64,000 bases of DNA from Datisca glomerata (lineage: Eukaryota > Streptophyta > Magnoliopsida > Cucurbitales > Datiscaceae). The translations under genes were made by a program, and so were the position numbers. The stretch spans positions 558,001 to 622,000 of the forward strand of contig QANY01003844.1 in the NCBI GenBank assembly GCA_003255025.1, in the 5' to 3' direction. The notes beneath the pieces were generated by a model. The model saw nothing but the letters and a program-made list of their open reading frames with translations, searched no databases and was not told where the DNA came from. Shown in pieces: positions 47,641 through 60,489 of the stretch; within the stretch, counting starts at the first letter, position 1; each line of letters opens with the position of its first letter.

Positions 47641-48563
47641 GACAATGTGTGATGATCTTGCCAAGAGCTTAGAAAAGAAGAAATGCAAGCCTAAGTCAAG
47701 TCTTTTTCCTAATAATCTTCCACCATATGTTCCACCTATTCCATACCCTCAGCGGTTTCAAAAGCTGAATTTGAACAAACAGTTTTCTAGATTTCTTGAT
47801 GTGTTTAGGGAACTACATATAAACATCCCTTTTGCTCATGCTTTGGAACAAATGTCGAGTTATGTTAAATTCATGAAGGATATTTTCTCAAACAAGAGAA
47901 AGATAGAGGAGTATGAGACAGTTGCACTTATTGAGGAGTGTTACTATCTTACTGAATAAATTACCTTTGAACTTAAAGGACCCTGAGAGTTTTACTATTC
48001 CTTGCACCATTGAGAATTCATATTTTGAAAAGGCTTTATGTGATCTTGGGGACAATATCAATTTGATGCCATTCATTTTACAAGAAGATAGGTCTTGGAG
48101 AAGCTAAGCCCACGACGGTATCTTTACAATTAGCAGATCGGTCTATAAGATATCCGTTGGAGATTACTAAGGATGTTTTGGTAAATGTGGATAAATTTAT
48201 TTTCCAGCTGATTTTATTGTTCTTGACATGGAGGAAAACCAAGAAATTCCAATGATTCTTGGTAGAACATTTTTAGCTACGGGAAGAACTCTCATTGATG
48301 TGCAAAAAAGGGAACTTATTCTGAGAATGAAATATGATCATGTAATTTTTAATGTTTTCAAAGCAATCAAACACCCAAAATATATGAGTAGTTGTTTGCG
48401 GGTGGATAATGAAGAATTTGGAGAAGGTAAACCTCGACACCTACCATTAATTGAAAAACCATCAGTGTTAGACCTCCAGCTTCAGTACACCTTTATGGGC
48501 GAAGCATCTACTTTGTCTGTCATTATCTCTACTTCGTTAAATGATGAACAAGAAGAAAAGTAA
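47641..48563 (+). pseudogene. Gypsy aspartic protease remnant
   Basis: 47645-47959 reads PPYVPPIPYPQRFQK and LHINIPFAHALEQM, the conserved linker before protease in this lineage. After a frameshift, [13 protein letters not shown] (about 48036-48070) contains the active-site region, normally DLGA, here DLGD. 48228-48563 continues with PMILGRTFLATGRTLIDVQ, the second protease block. Just after 48563, LREQQMVLG recalls the start of the RT region, where the coding homology ends. Confidence 0.78.
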
Positions 48564-48639
48564 CTGAGGGTTTTGAGAGAGCAACAAATGGTCTTAGGCT
48601 AGTCAATTTCTGACACAAAGGGATTTCTAAAGTTAGTGG

Positions 48640-50295
48640 ATAACGGGTGAAGCCTAGATGATCATTATGTCTGGCTAAAGACATTAAAGCAAGCGCTACC
48701 AGGAGATAACCCGATTATATTTCTGTTATTTCATTTTTTTAGTTTTTTTTAATTTTCTTTTGCTTATTTTATTATTGTTTTTCTTCATGTTTTTATTAAA
48801 AAATACTATGGACGAATTTGGCTCATGCAAATCTTTCCTCTCAGTTGGAGACAACAAGAACAATGCAGAGGTTGATGAGGATGATAGCACATCATTATTC
48901 AGGTAAGTCCTCTCTACTTACTCCTTTTACATATTTTCTTTTCATTGAGGATAGTGAAAGTTTTTAGTTTGAGGGTGGTGGCTTTAATTTTAATTTAATT
49001 TTTTTGGGCATTCTTTTGTTAACAACACTAACACCTATGATGAGATTGGTTTTGAATTATTGATAGCTTTGGAAAAATATTGAATTTGTGTATCGGTGTG
49101 TGTTTGAACCAAGTATTGATTTGTATTACACTAGAGAATCCTGACATATTGAGCACTTAGCCTTGAGCATTTGATTATCCTTTTTTTTTCATAGAGAAGG
49201 TTTATGTGACTTAAAAAATCATTATAATTTCATAAGAACTCTAGAACCAATTTTATTGTTGTTCGAGGTGAAATTCTAGACTACATTTCACTTAGGACAT
49301 GATTCAGGCCATCTTTGGACCGTTTGAGTTTTTTAAGCCAACATGTGCATAATTATTTTGCTAGTCATCCCTCTTGAGCCTAAATAGCCATTTTTTATCA
49401 CTCATGGCAATTTCACAATCTTATAAAAAGTTTTCCCTAGTACCCCTTTCTATTGATAGTATTTGAATGTTCTGAGAAAATACTTAGAGCTTTGACAATA
49501 TGGGTGGATGGGAGGAGTTTCGATATAAACAAATGGTGAATAAATTTTGTAGCCTCTTAGACTTGAGTTACTAGGCTCAAAGGGGTGTCTTAAAACCTAA
49601 TACCCTAAGACCAACTAGTTTAGGAGCTATTAGCTGAAATCTCATTAAGGAAAAGAGAAGCTTAAGGAAATCAAATTCAAAAAAAAAATAGAGAATGGTT
49701 AAGCATGATTGATTATTCAAGTGATGAAATGACAAGTTTGGGGGTGTTACAAGATAAGTTGAGTTAAACTCGTTGATTCCTAGAATACATCTGTGACTAT
49801 GAGTAAAGATTGAGCCAAAATAATATCCTTTATCCTACCCTAAACCCTAGCCATATAGTTTAAGCCTATGAAAGTCCTAATGATGCTAAGTGATGTGGTT
49901 TCCCTACATTAGTGGAGAATGGCATGAAAAATTGGTTATGGAGTTCTAATCTATTTATAGATTATTAGATCCTCTTTTACAAGACTTGATTGAATAAAAT
50001 CATTTGAGTTTAAGAGATTGGACTACTTAAGGTGACAGAAACACACACACTCAAAACTTTTCAAGTTGTAATGTAAGTTGGTAATTGTGTTAAAGCTTTA
50101 CATGATCATAATTTAGAAGTTTTTCTTGGGTTATTACTATTTTAGAATCTCTAAGGCAAGTTTAGTTAGTAAAAAAACACTACGTCACTCTTTCTTTAGC
50201 TTTACAGAAGTATTGTTTATTGTTTTTCTTATTTGATTTTTTTATTTTGTTTTGTTTTGCTTGAGAACTAGTAAAAAGTTAAGTTCGGGGGTATT
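48640..50295 (+). other. Non-coding 3' internal region of the gypsy element
   Basis: No coding frames. It carries the sequence AAAGCAAGCGCTACCAGGAG near 48687, like a motif often seen in this lineage, and repeats of AGTTTG(G)GGGTG. It ends in the purine tract at about 50282-50295. Confidence 0.6.
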
Positions 50296-51532
50296 TGATG
50301 ATTGTATTTTACACTCATATTTTAAATAATCTTTATCTTTATTTTGTTAGTTCTTTTAGCTTATTGATGATTTATGTATATTTTTCGTTTCTATCTTATA
50401 AGTTTGATATTCAATTACATTTGGAAGATTTGGAAGTCAAAAATTTGGAAAAATCACAAAAAGGACGGAATTGGGCAGGAGGGCCAGTTTCACTACGCTG
50501 TCAGTACAGAACGCCAGCGTGGCGGCGCTGACTTCCCAGCGTTGCAACGCTGGCACGATGTATAGACAGACAGCGCTAGCGCCGTGATGCTGGCACGATA
50601 ACATTTTTCATGTTTTTCTCTTCTATTTTATCCTTATCGAACCCTAGTGTATAAAGAGAAAATTTTAGGTCTTTTTTGGGACTTTTTGGATGTGGTAGGC
50701 AGATGAGAAAGATTTTGGGAGAGGAAACGAAGACAAATCCAACGGGGAGACGGATCTCAACTTCAATTCATCCTCAAATCTAGTTTTTCTTCTCTTTTCT
50801 TCTATGTGCATGAATATTATTAGGATATCTTCTTATTCTAGTATGTTCTAAATTTCTTATCTAGGGCTGCAACGTAGCCAAACCATGATTGTTAATAAAT
50901 TTTGATTTTTAATTTAATCAATGTTTATTCAATATTATTGAATGTTACAATCCGTTCTTAATGCTTGTGATTGTCTGGCCAACTATTGCATGATTTTAGA
51001 TTTAATTCTGAGACTGAGAAGTGATGATTGAATTTGCTGTTTGGTTATAACACCATTAGAATTTCATAACTTAGAGACAATTATGAATCTAGTGTAGTAA
51101 CTATAATTTTTTGTGCTTAATAAGTTTCATTATATTGAATCCTGGCAGAGATATATAATTCTTATTTTTGATTCGTTATTATCGATGTTTGAGAAAGTTT
51201 GATAATTATATTAGAGAAATTTGCTATCAATCTTCTGAAAAAACGTTAATTAATTGAGAATTGAAATTTAGAGTATGTTTGGTTTGGTGAAATAAAAAAC
51301 CTAGAGCTTTTAACTATTCAAATTTTATTTTTATCAAATTGTTATCGTTTTAGTTTAATTAGAATTTTAGTTTAATTAAAAGTCCTAACTTTTCGTAATT
51401 CTCAATTAGAATTAAGGTTTAGTTAATTTCAGTTATTAATATCAATCAATCATGTGGACCATACTCTATTTTTATAAAAAATTATTACTTGACGACGATA
51501 GTGTACACTTGCACTATAAAATAATCGTAACA
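50296..51532 (+). repeat. Gypsy 3' LTR
   Basis: TGATGATTG at the start, ATCGTAACA at the end, 1,237 bp, homologous over its length to the inverted solo LTR 12031-13270. A GC-rich part at about 50500-50600 contains the perfect palindrome CCAGCGTTGCAACGCTGG (50536-50553). Confidence 0.88.
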
Positions 51533-51804
51533 TCCATATCTACATTTGTGATTGTTCATGCATTGTACACCTTTTCTTTTCATCTTGTATATCCTTCAAC
51601 TTCTTCTGTGTCTACTTCTTTTGTTTCTCAACCTCTCACACAGTAACCTCTTTTGATCTAAATCAACAAATGATATTATTCATTCTTCCCACTATAATTT
51701 CTTAGTTTATTGTTCCGTCAGCCTCTCTAATTTGCATCCTATGCAAAGTAGGTCCAAGTATGACATTATTAAAATAAAGATTTTTAATATTACTTTACCA
51801 TGAT

Positions 51805-52100
51805 CACTACAAGAAAAAATTTATTCCGCAACAGTTTTATGGTGGCGGGGTCCAGCAGCTGGTAGAAAAAAGTGATAAACCTTTCCGGCGGCGGTTTCAC
51901 ATGTATATATGGCAGCAATTTATCAAAACCACAGCTATAAATAGAAATATTAACTATTTTATTGGTGGGTTTCAGAAAACTCTCACTATATATTAATTTG
52001 TAGCGCGGTTTTGAAATTGCAGCCTTAACTTCATGAAAAAAATATAAAAATTATAAACTATTAACAATAGCGGCGGCTTTTGCTATCTTTGCTAGTGGTT
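51805..52100. mobile_element. Left end of another CACTA element (G)
   Basis: CACTACAAGAAAAAATTTAT begins at 51805, followed by GGCGGCGGTTT, GTGGCGGGG, AGCGCGGTTTTG and AGCGGCGGCTTTTG units that look like subterminal repeats. No right end recognised. The repeat theme differs from elements C/D/E. Confidence 0.6.
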
Positions 52101-52289
52101 CTTAAAATGCAGGAAAATAACTTTTGAATCCCTAGCTTCTCCCTCAACCCGTGATTTACTTTTCTCTCTAAACACTGTCGGGCATCATTCAAGCGATTTA
52201 GAGGACTCCCACCACTCATCCACGCTTCAACTCCTCCCTATCGCAATTCGTCACCGATCATCGATCACCCCTCGCCGTTCATCTACCTG

Positions 52290-52291
52290 TG

Positions 52292-52336
<45 letters not shown>

Positions 52337-52337
52337 G
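52290..52337. repeat. CT microsatellite
   Basis: About 20 CT units with one ATCT interruption. Confidence 0.95.
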
Positions 52338-52339
52338 TG

Positions 52340-53850
52340 ATGTGGACGGTGTTAGAATTTATGAAACTAATGGAACGTGACATGCGTAGGTCAACTTCTT
52401 GAGGGCATAACTTTTGACTCGGGTTGAACCACGTGGCTTGTAGACATCAAATCGAAACTTATTCAGAGATATACATATGTGATGGGGTATACTAGTCACA
52501 GCTTAGTTTCGTATACAAAAAATACTATTTTAAGCACTCTCAGAGTCTTGGAAATTGCTTTGTAATTTTGTGTTTTTTCATAATTTTCCATCTCTTCATA
52601 ATTTAGAACCATATAAATTCAACTTATGCTGTTGTTTAGATGGTTTTGATATTTTTATCAAAAACCGTTCTCCTTTTATTCTAATCTTTTGTATTCTTTG
52701 TGAATCAACAAAATTGTTGCCAAAATCCTGCTAATCATAGGATTCAATAGGTTTTAGAAGATCAATTACTGATAATCATACACGATTCAACAGCTTTTGG
52801 CATTTTTAGAGTTTTGTTGAGGCTTCCGCTACATCATCTTGTCTCTCTATAAACTTGAAATGGGTATTTATGAACTAATGTCTTCATGAAATTTAATTTG
52901 TGTACATGAAAGCTGACTCTTTCCAATGTTGACTCAATGCGAAGCGCCGTCCTCACAAAGTACCTCCCCCTTGGAGGGGATAGCTAAAAACCCCCATGGG
53001 GTGCCACCTCTTTGGGGACTAGGTGAAAAACCCCCCATGGGGACACCATGAGGTGCCACCCTTGTGGAGACTGTGTGAAATATCACTTTCTCTCATTGGA
53101 ATGCCAAAATGAGCACCACCAAACATCAACGAATCACTTTCCGTTATGCTAAATGGGGAAAATTGGATAAATGTATGGTTATGCTACTGCAATATTCTCA
53201 CTTTACAAACCACTAATTTAAGTGACAAAGACTTAAATGGACATATCATTTTCTGAGAATGCTTGGAAGGCTATGGTCTGGTAGGATTAGAGTTGAGGCT
53301 ACGCCATATTAAAAATGACATATCTTCTCCAATATGGCCAGTTGGAATACTAAAGGTTTTCTACCTTCTGACCTTAGGAAGGAGGTTTAGTCTTAAGAAC
53401 TCCCTTTTAGAGGAGGCTTTGGATGAACGCTGGCTCTGAGCCCTATCAGCTAGGCGCATTCCCCCAAAGTTGTCTTGGATCGTGACCAATTTACGAGGCC
53501 CATGTAGTGTCTATGGTTTGACACACGTGAGATCTTCCCCTTTCTACCTAGCATTAACTGAGGTGGTATACTTAGTTAAGTGATCCTAAAGTCATCAAGG
53601 GATTAGTTATGGCGGTCTCCCCTCATCTCATCTATAAAAGGAGGTTTTTCCTTCATTTGAACCAAAGAAAACCCCTTTCACATAGAGCATCATTCCCTTT
53701 CACATAGAGCATTTTGTCACCATCCTTCATTGTTCAAAGTGCTCCCCTTTCACCTACTGACATCCTCTTAGGCATTCTCAGGCACTACTTTGTTGACTTT
53801 CTAGGGATTAGACAACTCTTGTACTCACCCTTACCACCTTTGTATTTACA
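52340..53850 (+). repeat. Possible LTR ending before a primer-binding site
   Basis: No coding sequence. It contains TCTATAAAAGGAGG (about 53629) as a TATA candidate and ends TTGTATTTACA at 53850, directly before a primer-binding-site-like sequence. A diverged duplication (CCCCATGGGG, AGGTGCCACC, TGGGGAC motifs) lies at about 52970-53075. No second LTR was found, so the start is unknown. Confidence 0.4.
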
Positions 53851-53851
53851 T

Positions 53852-53871
53852 TTGGTGATTTCGCTAGGGAG
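53852..53871 (+). other. Primer-binding-site-like sequence
   Basis: TTGGTGATTTCGCTAGGGA. It differs from TTGGCGACTCCGCTGGGGA, a site used by some Tat/Ogre-type gypsy elements (from memory), at four positions, all transitions (C to T or G to A). A short leader and an ATG (53931, MVGRRRGMVD) follow before the reading is lost. Confidence 0.45.
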
Positions 53872-54035
53872 TGGTTTATCTTTCTAACAAATTTTATTTT
53901 TCTCTATTTTTACTTTTTTTAAAAACCACCATGGTTGGACGACGAAGAGGAATGGTAGATCTGTCACACAAGGAAGGGGATGCACCATTACTCAATGATG
54001 ATCGCGGCTAGGAGGAGGAGAATACCTCCCTCGAA

Positions 54036-56760
54036 CAACCATAAATGCAAGATCAAGCTAAAGTTAGTCGAGAGTACCATAATGGAGTTAAAGAGTTTCT
54101 TGATTTTACTTTTGAAAGAGTTTTCATAAAGAGCAGAATTTTTTGCCCATGTAAACGTTGTTTAAATATATTGAGGATAAATATAGAGGGTGTGTATGAG
54201 TGCTTGGTATATAATTTGTTTAGCATCTGTTTTACACATTGATTTTTACGTGGTGAATTCAATATGAAAATTCAAATAGAGTAGAGATTAATGAAAGACA
54301 CATAAATTGTACATCTCTACATCAAGCTTGTGAGGACAATATGCATGACTTGTGCGTGAGAGCATGCTGGAATATTATTTGGAATAGTAATACTTCCCTT
54401 TTCTCATTGTTTAGTTCTTTCCATAACTTGCTTTGTATCAATTGAAATTGAAAGCTTCTAACGTCCTTTGAATTATTTTATAATCTTCTCATCAATTTAA
54501 TCTTCACCGATTCTATTGTATTGAACTATTTATCATAATATATTCATATTCTATTTTATTATGGATAAAAGTTGGATTGAAAAATCTCAAGTTAGTCAAG
54601 AGTCCCTTAATAGAGTTAAGGAGTTTCTTGATTTTACCTCTTCATGAACTTTCGTAGAGGGTAGAATTTTTTGTCCATATAAATGCTGTTTAAATATGAT
54701 GAGGATGAGTAGGGAGAGTGTGTATAAATGCTTGGTGTGTAATGGGTTTAGTATTAGTTATACACGTTGGTTTTTTTTCATGATGAATTCAAATGTAGAA
54801 GAGCTTAATGAAAGACAATGCGCATGACTTGTTGCGTGATGCATTTGAAGTTGTTACTAATGAGAGAGAAACATATGATTTTCAAAATAGAACTTACCAC
54901 TAATAATATGAACGAGCAATTACATGAAGATGCTCAAAAAGCAAAGGTGAATTATTTCTCTAATTTAGTTAGAGATAGTAATTAACCTTTAGAACTAAGA
55001 TGCAATTTTTTTCATAATTTTCATTTATTGTGCACCTTTACCACCTGAAATGTCTTCATGGATTGTGCAATGAGGCACTATCAGGGTTTCTTGAGTTATT
55101 GCATAATGCTAGATGTGTGTTCCTAAAAATATTCTATGCTTGTCCGAATGACTGCACGTTATATTGGAAAGGAAAGGAATAAGACCAATCATGTATCACT
55201 TGTGGTACTTTAAGGTGAATAACTAAGGAGGGTGAGGTAAATCACGATCTCAAGGTAAAAAGGAAGAAGAACCCAAACATGCTAAAGTGATGCGTTAGTT
55301 TCATTTAAAAGTGAGGTTACAAAGTTTATACATGTCATAAAAAATTGTTGACATTATGAGATGACGTCATGTAGAGCGCACTAAAGATGGTCCTTAGTAT
55401 GTCTCCATTCAATGGTGTTATTAAGGTATGTCTTTATTTGATAGTGTTATATCATGGCCCGTAGTAAATGACAACATAATCTAGTTAAGGAAGAGTTAGT
55501 GGGTGAAGATCTTCTATGCAACGTTACTAGTGAATTAGCAGGTATAACATTGATTTAATGTTTCATACAACCCATTTATATCATTCATATAATGTCTCAT
55601 ACAAAAATATTGTCTTATACATAGATGGATCTACTAGCCGAAATACTAGAGGACAGACTCATATGGCTACAATATGGAATTTACCTTAAGGGAAGAAAAT
55701 GAAATGCGAGTTCAACGCGTTGGGATAACCCATTAGGAGCCAATCATCAATATTTAGAAGTTGTTTTTGTACAATATCTACCAATTATTATCGGCTACCT
55801 ATCATTTATGATACTTAAAAGAAGGTGCCAAATATGTACAAGAATGCATTTAGGGTTATCGTAAACATATCAATACATATTTGAAATGATCTCTCTGTTA
55901 TATATTTACTGATTATACCTATGTTATTTTCAGAGTGAATGGAAAGTTACTGAATCCCATTGAAAGATAGTATTGTTTACCATTAATAAGGGTTGGGAGA
56001 TTATTAAAAATAAGTTAAGGAGAGAATATACGACAAAATCTCCAAGAAAAGAAGAATGTCTGAGAGATAATAGGATCGTAGTGAAATAAATACTATGGTG
56101 CAACCGAAACAAACGATAAAATATTCATTAGGAAGAAAAAATTATGCTAGAAGACAGGATGACATGATGCATAAATTTTTTGTTCTTTAACTAATAGTAT
56201 TTTTGTTTTTAGTATTGTGATTAAGATTATAATTTTTTGGACATAATGATAGATGGATGAGTTATGGAGAGAGTCATACTGAATCAAAGTGTTTATAGAT
56301 TTGCGCAAGCATAAGGATGAGATTTGGGTAGATGTTGAATTTTCATTTAAAGTTATAAGCAATATTTAATTGTTATCATCAGTAATTGTTAAGTCCATAT
56401 GTCATATATGTAATTCAAATTATTAATTTGTATTAGAGGAAAAAATTCAAGAAATTATGGTGACCCAATCGTTGGATGGCAATGGTATTTCATCTAGAGA
56501 CGCACTTTTCAGAATTATTAGTCCAGATCGCATTAGAAGAGTATGTGGAATCAGATTAGGCCCAACTCCCACTATGATATTTGGATCGCAAAGTAATTGT
56601 CAGTTTTCAAAAGGGACATTTCGAACAAGTGTTCCAATTGAGGAACATGAGACGGTAAAGTCAAGGGTAGTGAACTTAAATCTAAGGTGCCTCAGCTAGA
56701 ATCTCAACTAGCAAATGTATTTTCATTTATGAAAATGATGCAAACACAAAAGGCTTCATC
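54036..56760 (+). pseudogene. Decayed CACTA transposase region H, with duplicated N-terminal domain
   Basis: Two copies of the transposase-associated domain lie in tandem: 54045-54242 (VKEFLDFTFERVF.KSRIFCP with CKRC) and 54561 to about 54800 (MDKSWIEKSQ, VKEFLDFT, EGRIFCPYKCCLN). Then come TNP2 pieces (YACPNDCTLYWK about 55140-55170, and KHAKVMR.FHLK about 55270), after which the catalytic TNP2 part is missing. From about 55621 a Transposase_24-like part follows (RGQTHMATIWNLP, FRVIVN). 56457-56699 reads GISSRDALFRIISPDRIRRV, then GPTP, the C-terminal hallmark. In-frame stops are frequent. Confidence 0.72.
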
Positions 56761-57229
56761 AACACAATTCTCGGGTGGTGATATGGTATGATGTCTAAGG
56801 AATATATGCTTTACTTAATTATTAATTATGTTTATTTCAACACTAACATTAATTTTATTCATTTGTACATCTCAATAGGATTTTTGAAATCCCCCAACTT
56901 CATTATCAATGATACCATGGTAATTGAAAATATCACTCTCACTATTGTGTTTCCAGACAACTGACTTAAATGTTTGAATGGCCAATCTAGTGACAAATAA
57001 CCTACCATAAGTTTTCTTGGCAGAAAAAGTCAAGAATAGAAAGCCATTGACATGGCTTTCTTGTATGTGGAGCCTGTCTGCAAAGCCATAGCTGCACAAG
57101 TTGTTATGCTTGATGAAGTTGTGTAGAAAGGCAAGCTTGAGTGGCAAGCATGCATTGAAGAACATTTCATAGATAGGAAGTCTCCATTCTCCTTGTCCCA
57201 CCAAGCTACCAATAGGCTTTAGGGAAATA

Positions 57230-59800
57230 GAGGCCTGCTTCAGGTCCTAGCTACTAACACTGGATTTTTCTTCTTTAAGTTTGATAACATTAAACATAGA
57301 GATTCAATTCTGGATTATGGACCTTGGCATATAGTAGGTAAACTTGTGGTGCTCAAGGCTTGACATGAGAATATGAAACTCTCCAAGAAAGCAATGTAGT
57401 TTGTGCCTATTTGGGTTAGATTTTGGGGTGTCCCCTTGGAGCTGTGTCATGGAGAAGGATTTAGTAGGATTGCCAATGCAGTTGGTACTTCCCTCTTTGT
57501 TGATTAAATGATTGATAATTGTACTAAAGTTTCCTTTGCTAGAACTTTGGTTAAAGTTAATGTGTAAGATGAGATTACTGAGTCAGTGCATGTATGCTAC
57601 CTCGTAGTAAGACTATTGAGATAAGGGTGAACTATCTAGGTCTCCCAAGGAGGTGCTCCAAATACCTGGTTTTTAGACATAATTTCTCAATAGTTAGGAA
57701 GCAGACAAAACCTCCCATTAAACCTCCTCCCAGACAAGCTCTTAAGCAGTAATGGGTGCCTTCTAGGAAGATAAGGGAACAAGACCTTGTTTAAGCTACT
57801 TCTTTCCTAGACCTTCCTAGCTAGAAGTCACTTAGAGGGTTGAGTCCACCATTCTGTAGAGCACTATTTTAAACTAGAATTCTTTTATAGTCTTGATGGA
57901 GGAAGAGGATGAGTATTTCAATCAGTACAATGAGGACAAGGAGGGGCCTTAGGCCTTTTCTAATAGAGAGGACCTTGACTAGTGTGCTGAGGCTAACAAG
58001 GTGCAGTTGGATCCAACAACCAATAGTGATAGGGATGATGATGCAGATGATATGCTAACTTGGCAGAGGATGAGAATAAAAAAATGGAGATTTGTGAAGC
58101 CAGTATTAAGCTAAAGTCCCCTAGCTCTAGTGGTATTTTAAAGCATGCCAAGAAAAGAGGGAGGGAAGAGTCCTTCCAAGGCTGAGTGCAAGAGGAGCTC
58201 AAGGGTCAAGACAACCCTCCCATTTTACAGTGCCCAGCTTTGCTTCTTGGAATATCATAGGGATGAATAACCCTCTGAATCAGACTGAGGTGAATAAATT
58301 TTGTAGCAAATTCAATTTATTCATGTGTGCCATTTTGGAAATCAAATCAAGGAGGGAAGGCATGTCAAAGTTAGCAGAAGCACTTTTGGCTCCTAGACCT
58401 GCACTGTAAATTATCACCAAGCTAATAATGGATTGGAACCCTAGTCTGGTCTCTATTTCTAAGGTTAATATCTTTGATCAATCAATTTCTTGTAAGGTCA
58501 CTATCATTGGCTTCCACGTCCTTTTTATGCCTCTTTTGTGTATGTAGCAAATGATCATGGCTCTAGGAAGAACTTATGAAATCACCTTAATTCCTTCAGT
58601 TTCAATGTTCTTAGCTGCCCATGGGCTATTCTTCGAGACTTTAATGTTATAAGGCATGATTCTGAGCAGGTGGGGGGCTCTAAAGTCTAGGATGAGAACT
58701 TGCTTGATTTTGGCTCCTGCATTAATAATATGGAGCTTGACGATTTCAACGATGGGGGAGGCAAGTTCACATGGACTAGCAAAAGGGATGGGCAAGCTAC
58801 TATCATGAATGAAATTGATAGGACCTGGTGAATGACTCTTGGATCCAGGCTTTCCCCAGATCTTGTGGCCTTTGCCCCACCCATGGCATCTCACACCACT
58901 GTCCTACTATGATTAAATTCAACTTTGTCAATCTGAAGCCCCCTCATACCTTTAAATTCTTTGACTTTTGGGCTAACAGGGATGACATTTTACAATGTAT
59001 TCATCTTGCTTGGTCCACCAGTGTGCAAGGGTACCATATATATAAGTTATATAAAAAAACTTAAGGCCGCTAAGTATGCGTTGAGAATCCTTAGTAACAA
59101 GCAAGAGAAGAAGAACTCCTATTAGCTTTTAAGTAGGAAAGATATCAAACAAATAGGATTATTGGCTAAGATACTGAATCTGGTAGATTATCTTAGAACC
59201 CATTGCTCTAACATTTCTTCTAGAGTTGTTGAATCTAGAAACAAGCTAGAGCAAGCCCAAACCAATTGTTTGCCAACCATCTCGACCACTCTCTCTAAGC
59301 CATCGAGGAGACTGCTCTTCAACAATTTTTATCTCTTAAGCAGGCTGAGGAAAGCTTCATTAGGAAGAAGTCCAATTGATTAGGCTGAGATAATAATTGC
59401 TTACTTTCACAAGAAAATTAAGAGAATCAACATTAGAGCCAGAATTGTGCAAATTACCGATGACATTGGCTACCTTACTTCTGATAAGGATAGAATTAAA
59501 CAAGTCCTGGTGCATCACTGCTCCAATTTCCTTGGGACCTACAATATTGAGTTCAGGCGAGATTGGGGGGGGGTCCTTCAGTGGATTTATCCAAATAAGA
59601 CTCAACCAGAACATGCCAACCTGTTTACCTTGCTTATAACTCAAGATGAGATAGAAGATGCCATTTTCTCTTGTAAAAATTCTAAAGCTTCTGGGCTAGA
59701 TGGCTTCTCCTTATGTTTCTTTAAGAAAGCTTAGAGTGTGATTGGGCATGATGTTGGCAATGTTATGCCTAATACTATTCATATTTTTTTACCACTCTTT
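57230..59800 (+). pseudogene. Decayed LINE (non-LTR retrotransposon): ORF1 and start of ORF2
   Basis: ORF1 remnant at about 57250-57600 shows the DUF4283 pattern (FFKFDNIKHRDSILDYGPW, PIWVRFWGVPLELC, ARTLVKVNV). ORF2 starts with the endonuclease near 58225 (FASWNIIGMNNPLNQTEV, ILEIKSR), continues with RDFNVIRHDSEQVGGS (about 58640), DDFNDGGGKFTWTSKRDG and IMNEIDRTW. The connector and RT start follow (KSNWLRLGDNN-type stretch near 59370-59400, DEIEDAIFSCKNSKASGLDG at 59644-59703). RT then breaks off at about 59800, so the catalytic YADD and the 3' end are absent. Multiple stops and shifts. It would copy and integrate its own RNA if intact. Confidence 0.85.
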
Positions 59801-60489
59801 CTTTTCAGTTTTTCATGCTTGTCTATATAAGGTTCCATTGTTGGCTGGGATAGTTGTGGGAGGTCATTTCATGTTGGCCATCATCTATTTTGCAGGGCAA
59901 TCTAATTGTAGATCTACTGTTTGATATAGATCTTTCTCATGCGATGAAGCTAACCTCTGGCTAGACATTTTCATAGTGATGGAACAATAAATGAACCTAT
60001 GTCAAAATATTAAAACATTAATATCAAGGAGTAGATAAACTAGAAGACCAATAATATTAACAAAGAGAACTAGAGAGTAAATAATATTAAGGAAATAACC
60101 AACAAATTAATAGAAATAGATGAATATACATATAGATCACAAAATAGATAATGATATGAATATATACCTAGGTTACAAAATAGAGGTCCTTGATGAATAT
60201 ATACAAGGATAAAAAAATATTACAAAATATTTAATGGAAATAGATTATGATAAAAGTAAGCCCTCACAATCCTCTCTTACAGAACTAATACCACCATTAT
60301 CATCTATTACATGACAATCATCTATACCAATCTCACACGTTGCATATTCTAATTGCATGTTACTTATCTTCATCCTCATCAAGGATTTTCATCTCATGAA
60401 ATCCCCAACATTGGGACTCTAAGCAGATCATACCAATTGAAGAAATCATTTTCTCTAGAGTAAAAAAACACTTGATTAACTTAAGATGC
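59801..60489. other. Spacer between LINE and CACTA I
   Basis: No coding motif beyond the LINE end. 60000-60240 has repeated AATA..TAGA.ATAAT-like AT-rich units. Confidence 0.45.

Larger units (their letters stand above)
46467..51532 (+). mobile_element. Ty3/gypsy (Tat/Athila-like) deletion derivative
   Basis: An 85-bp fragment at 46467-46551 matches the middle of the 3' LTR (about 50668-50752), so only a stub of the 5' LTR remains, joined directly to gag. gag (46550-47640) and protease (about 47641-48563) are recognisable. RT, RNase H and integrase are absent. A long non-coding region (48640-50280) precedes a purine tract GTTCGGGGGTATT and a 1,237-bp 3' LTR (50296-51532). The gag/protease type and the long non-coding region with GTTTGGGGGTG motifs fit the Tat/Athila branch. 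It is the same family as the solo LTR at 12031-13270. Confidence 0.82.

Noticed and set aside
51805..52091. Complete small CACTA element ending at GCTAGTG near 52091
   Set aside because: The right end lacks the CTTGTAGTG match and the flanking triplets GAT and GTT differ.
56872..57204. 110-codon minus-strand frame, possibly the zinc-binding end of a LINE RT
   Set aside because: A loose resemblance (SHVNGFLFLTFSAKKTYGRL) without the expected Cys/His pattern; not enough to support a feature.
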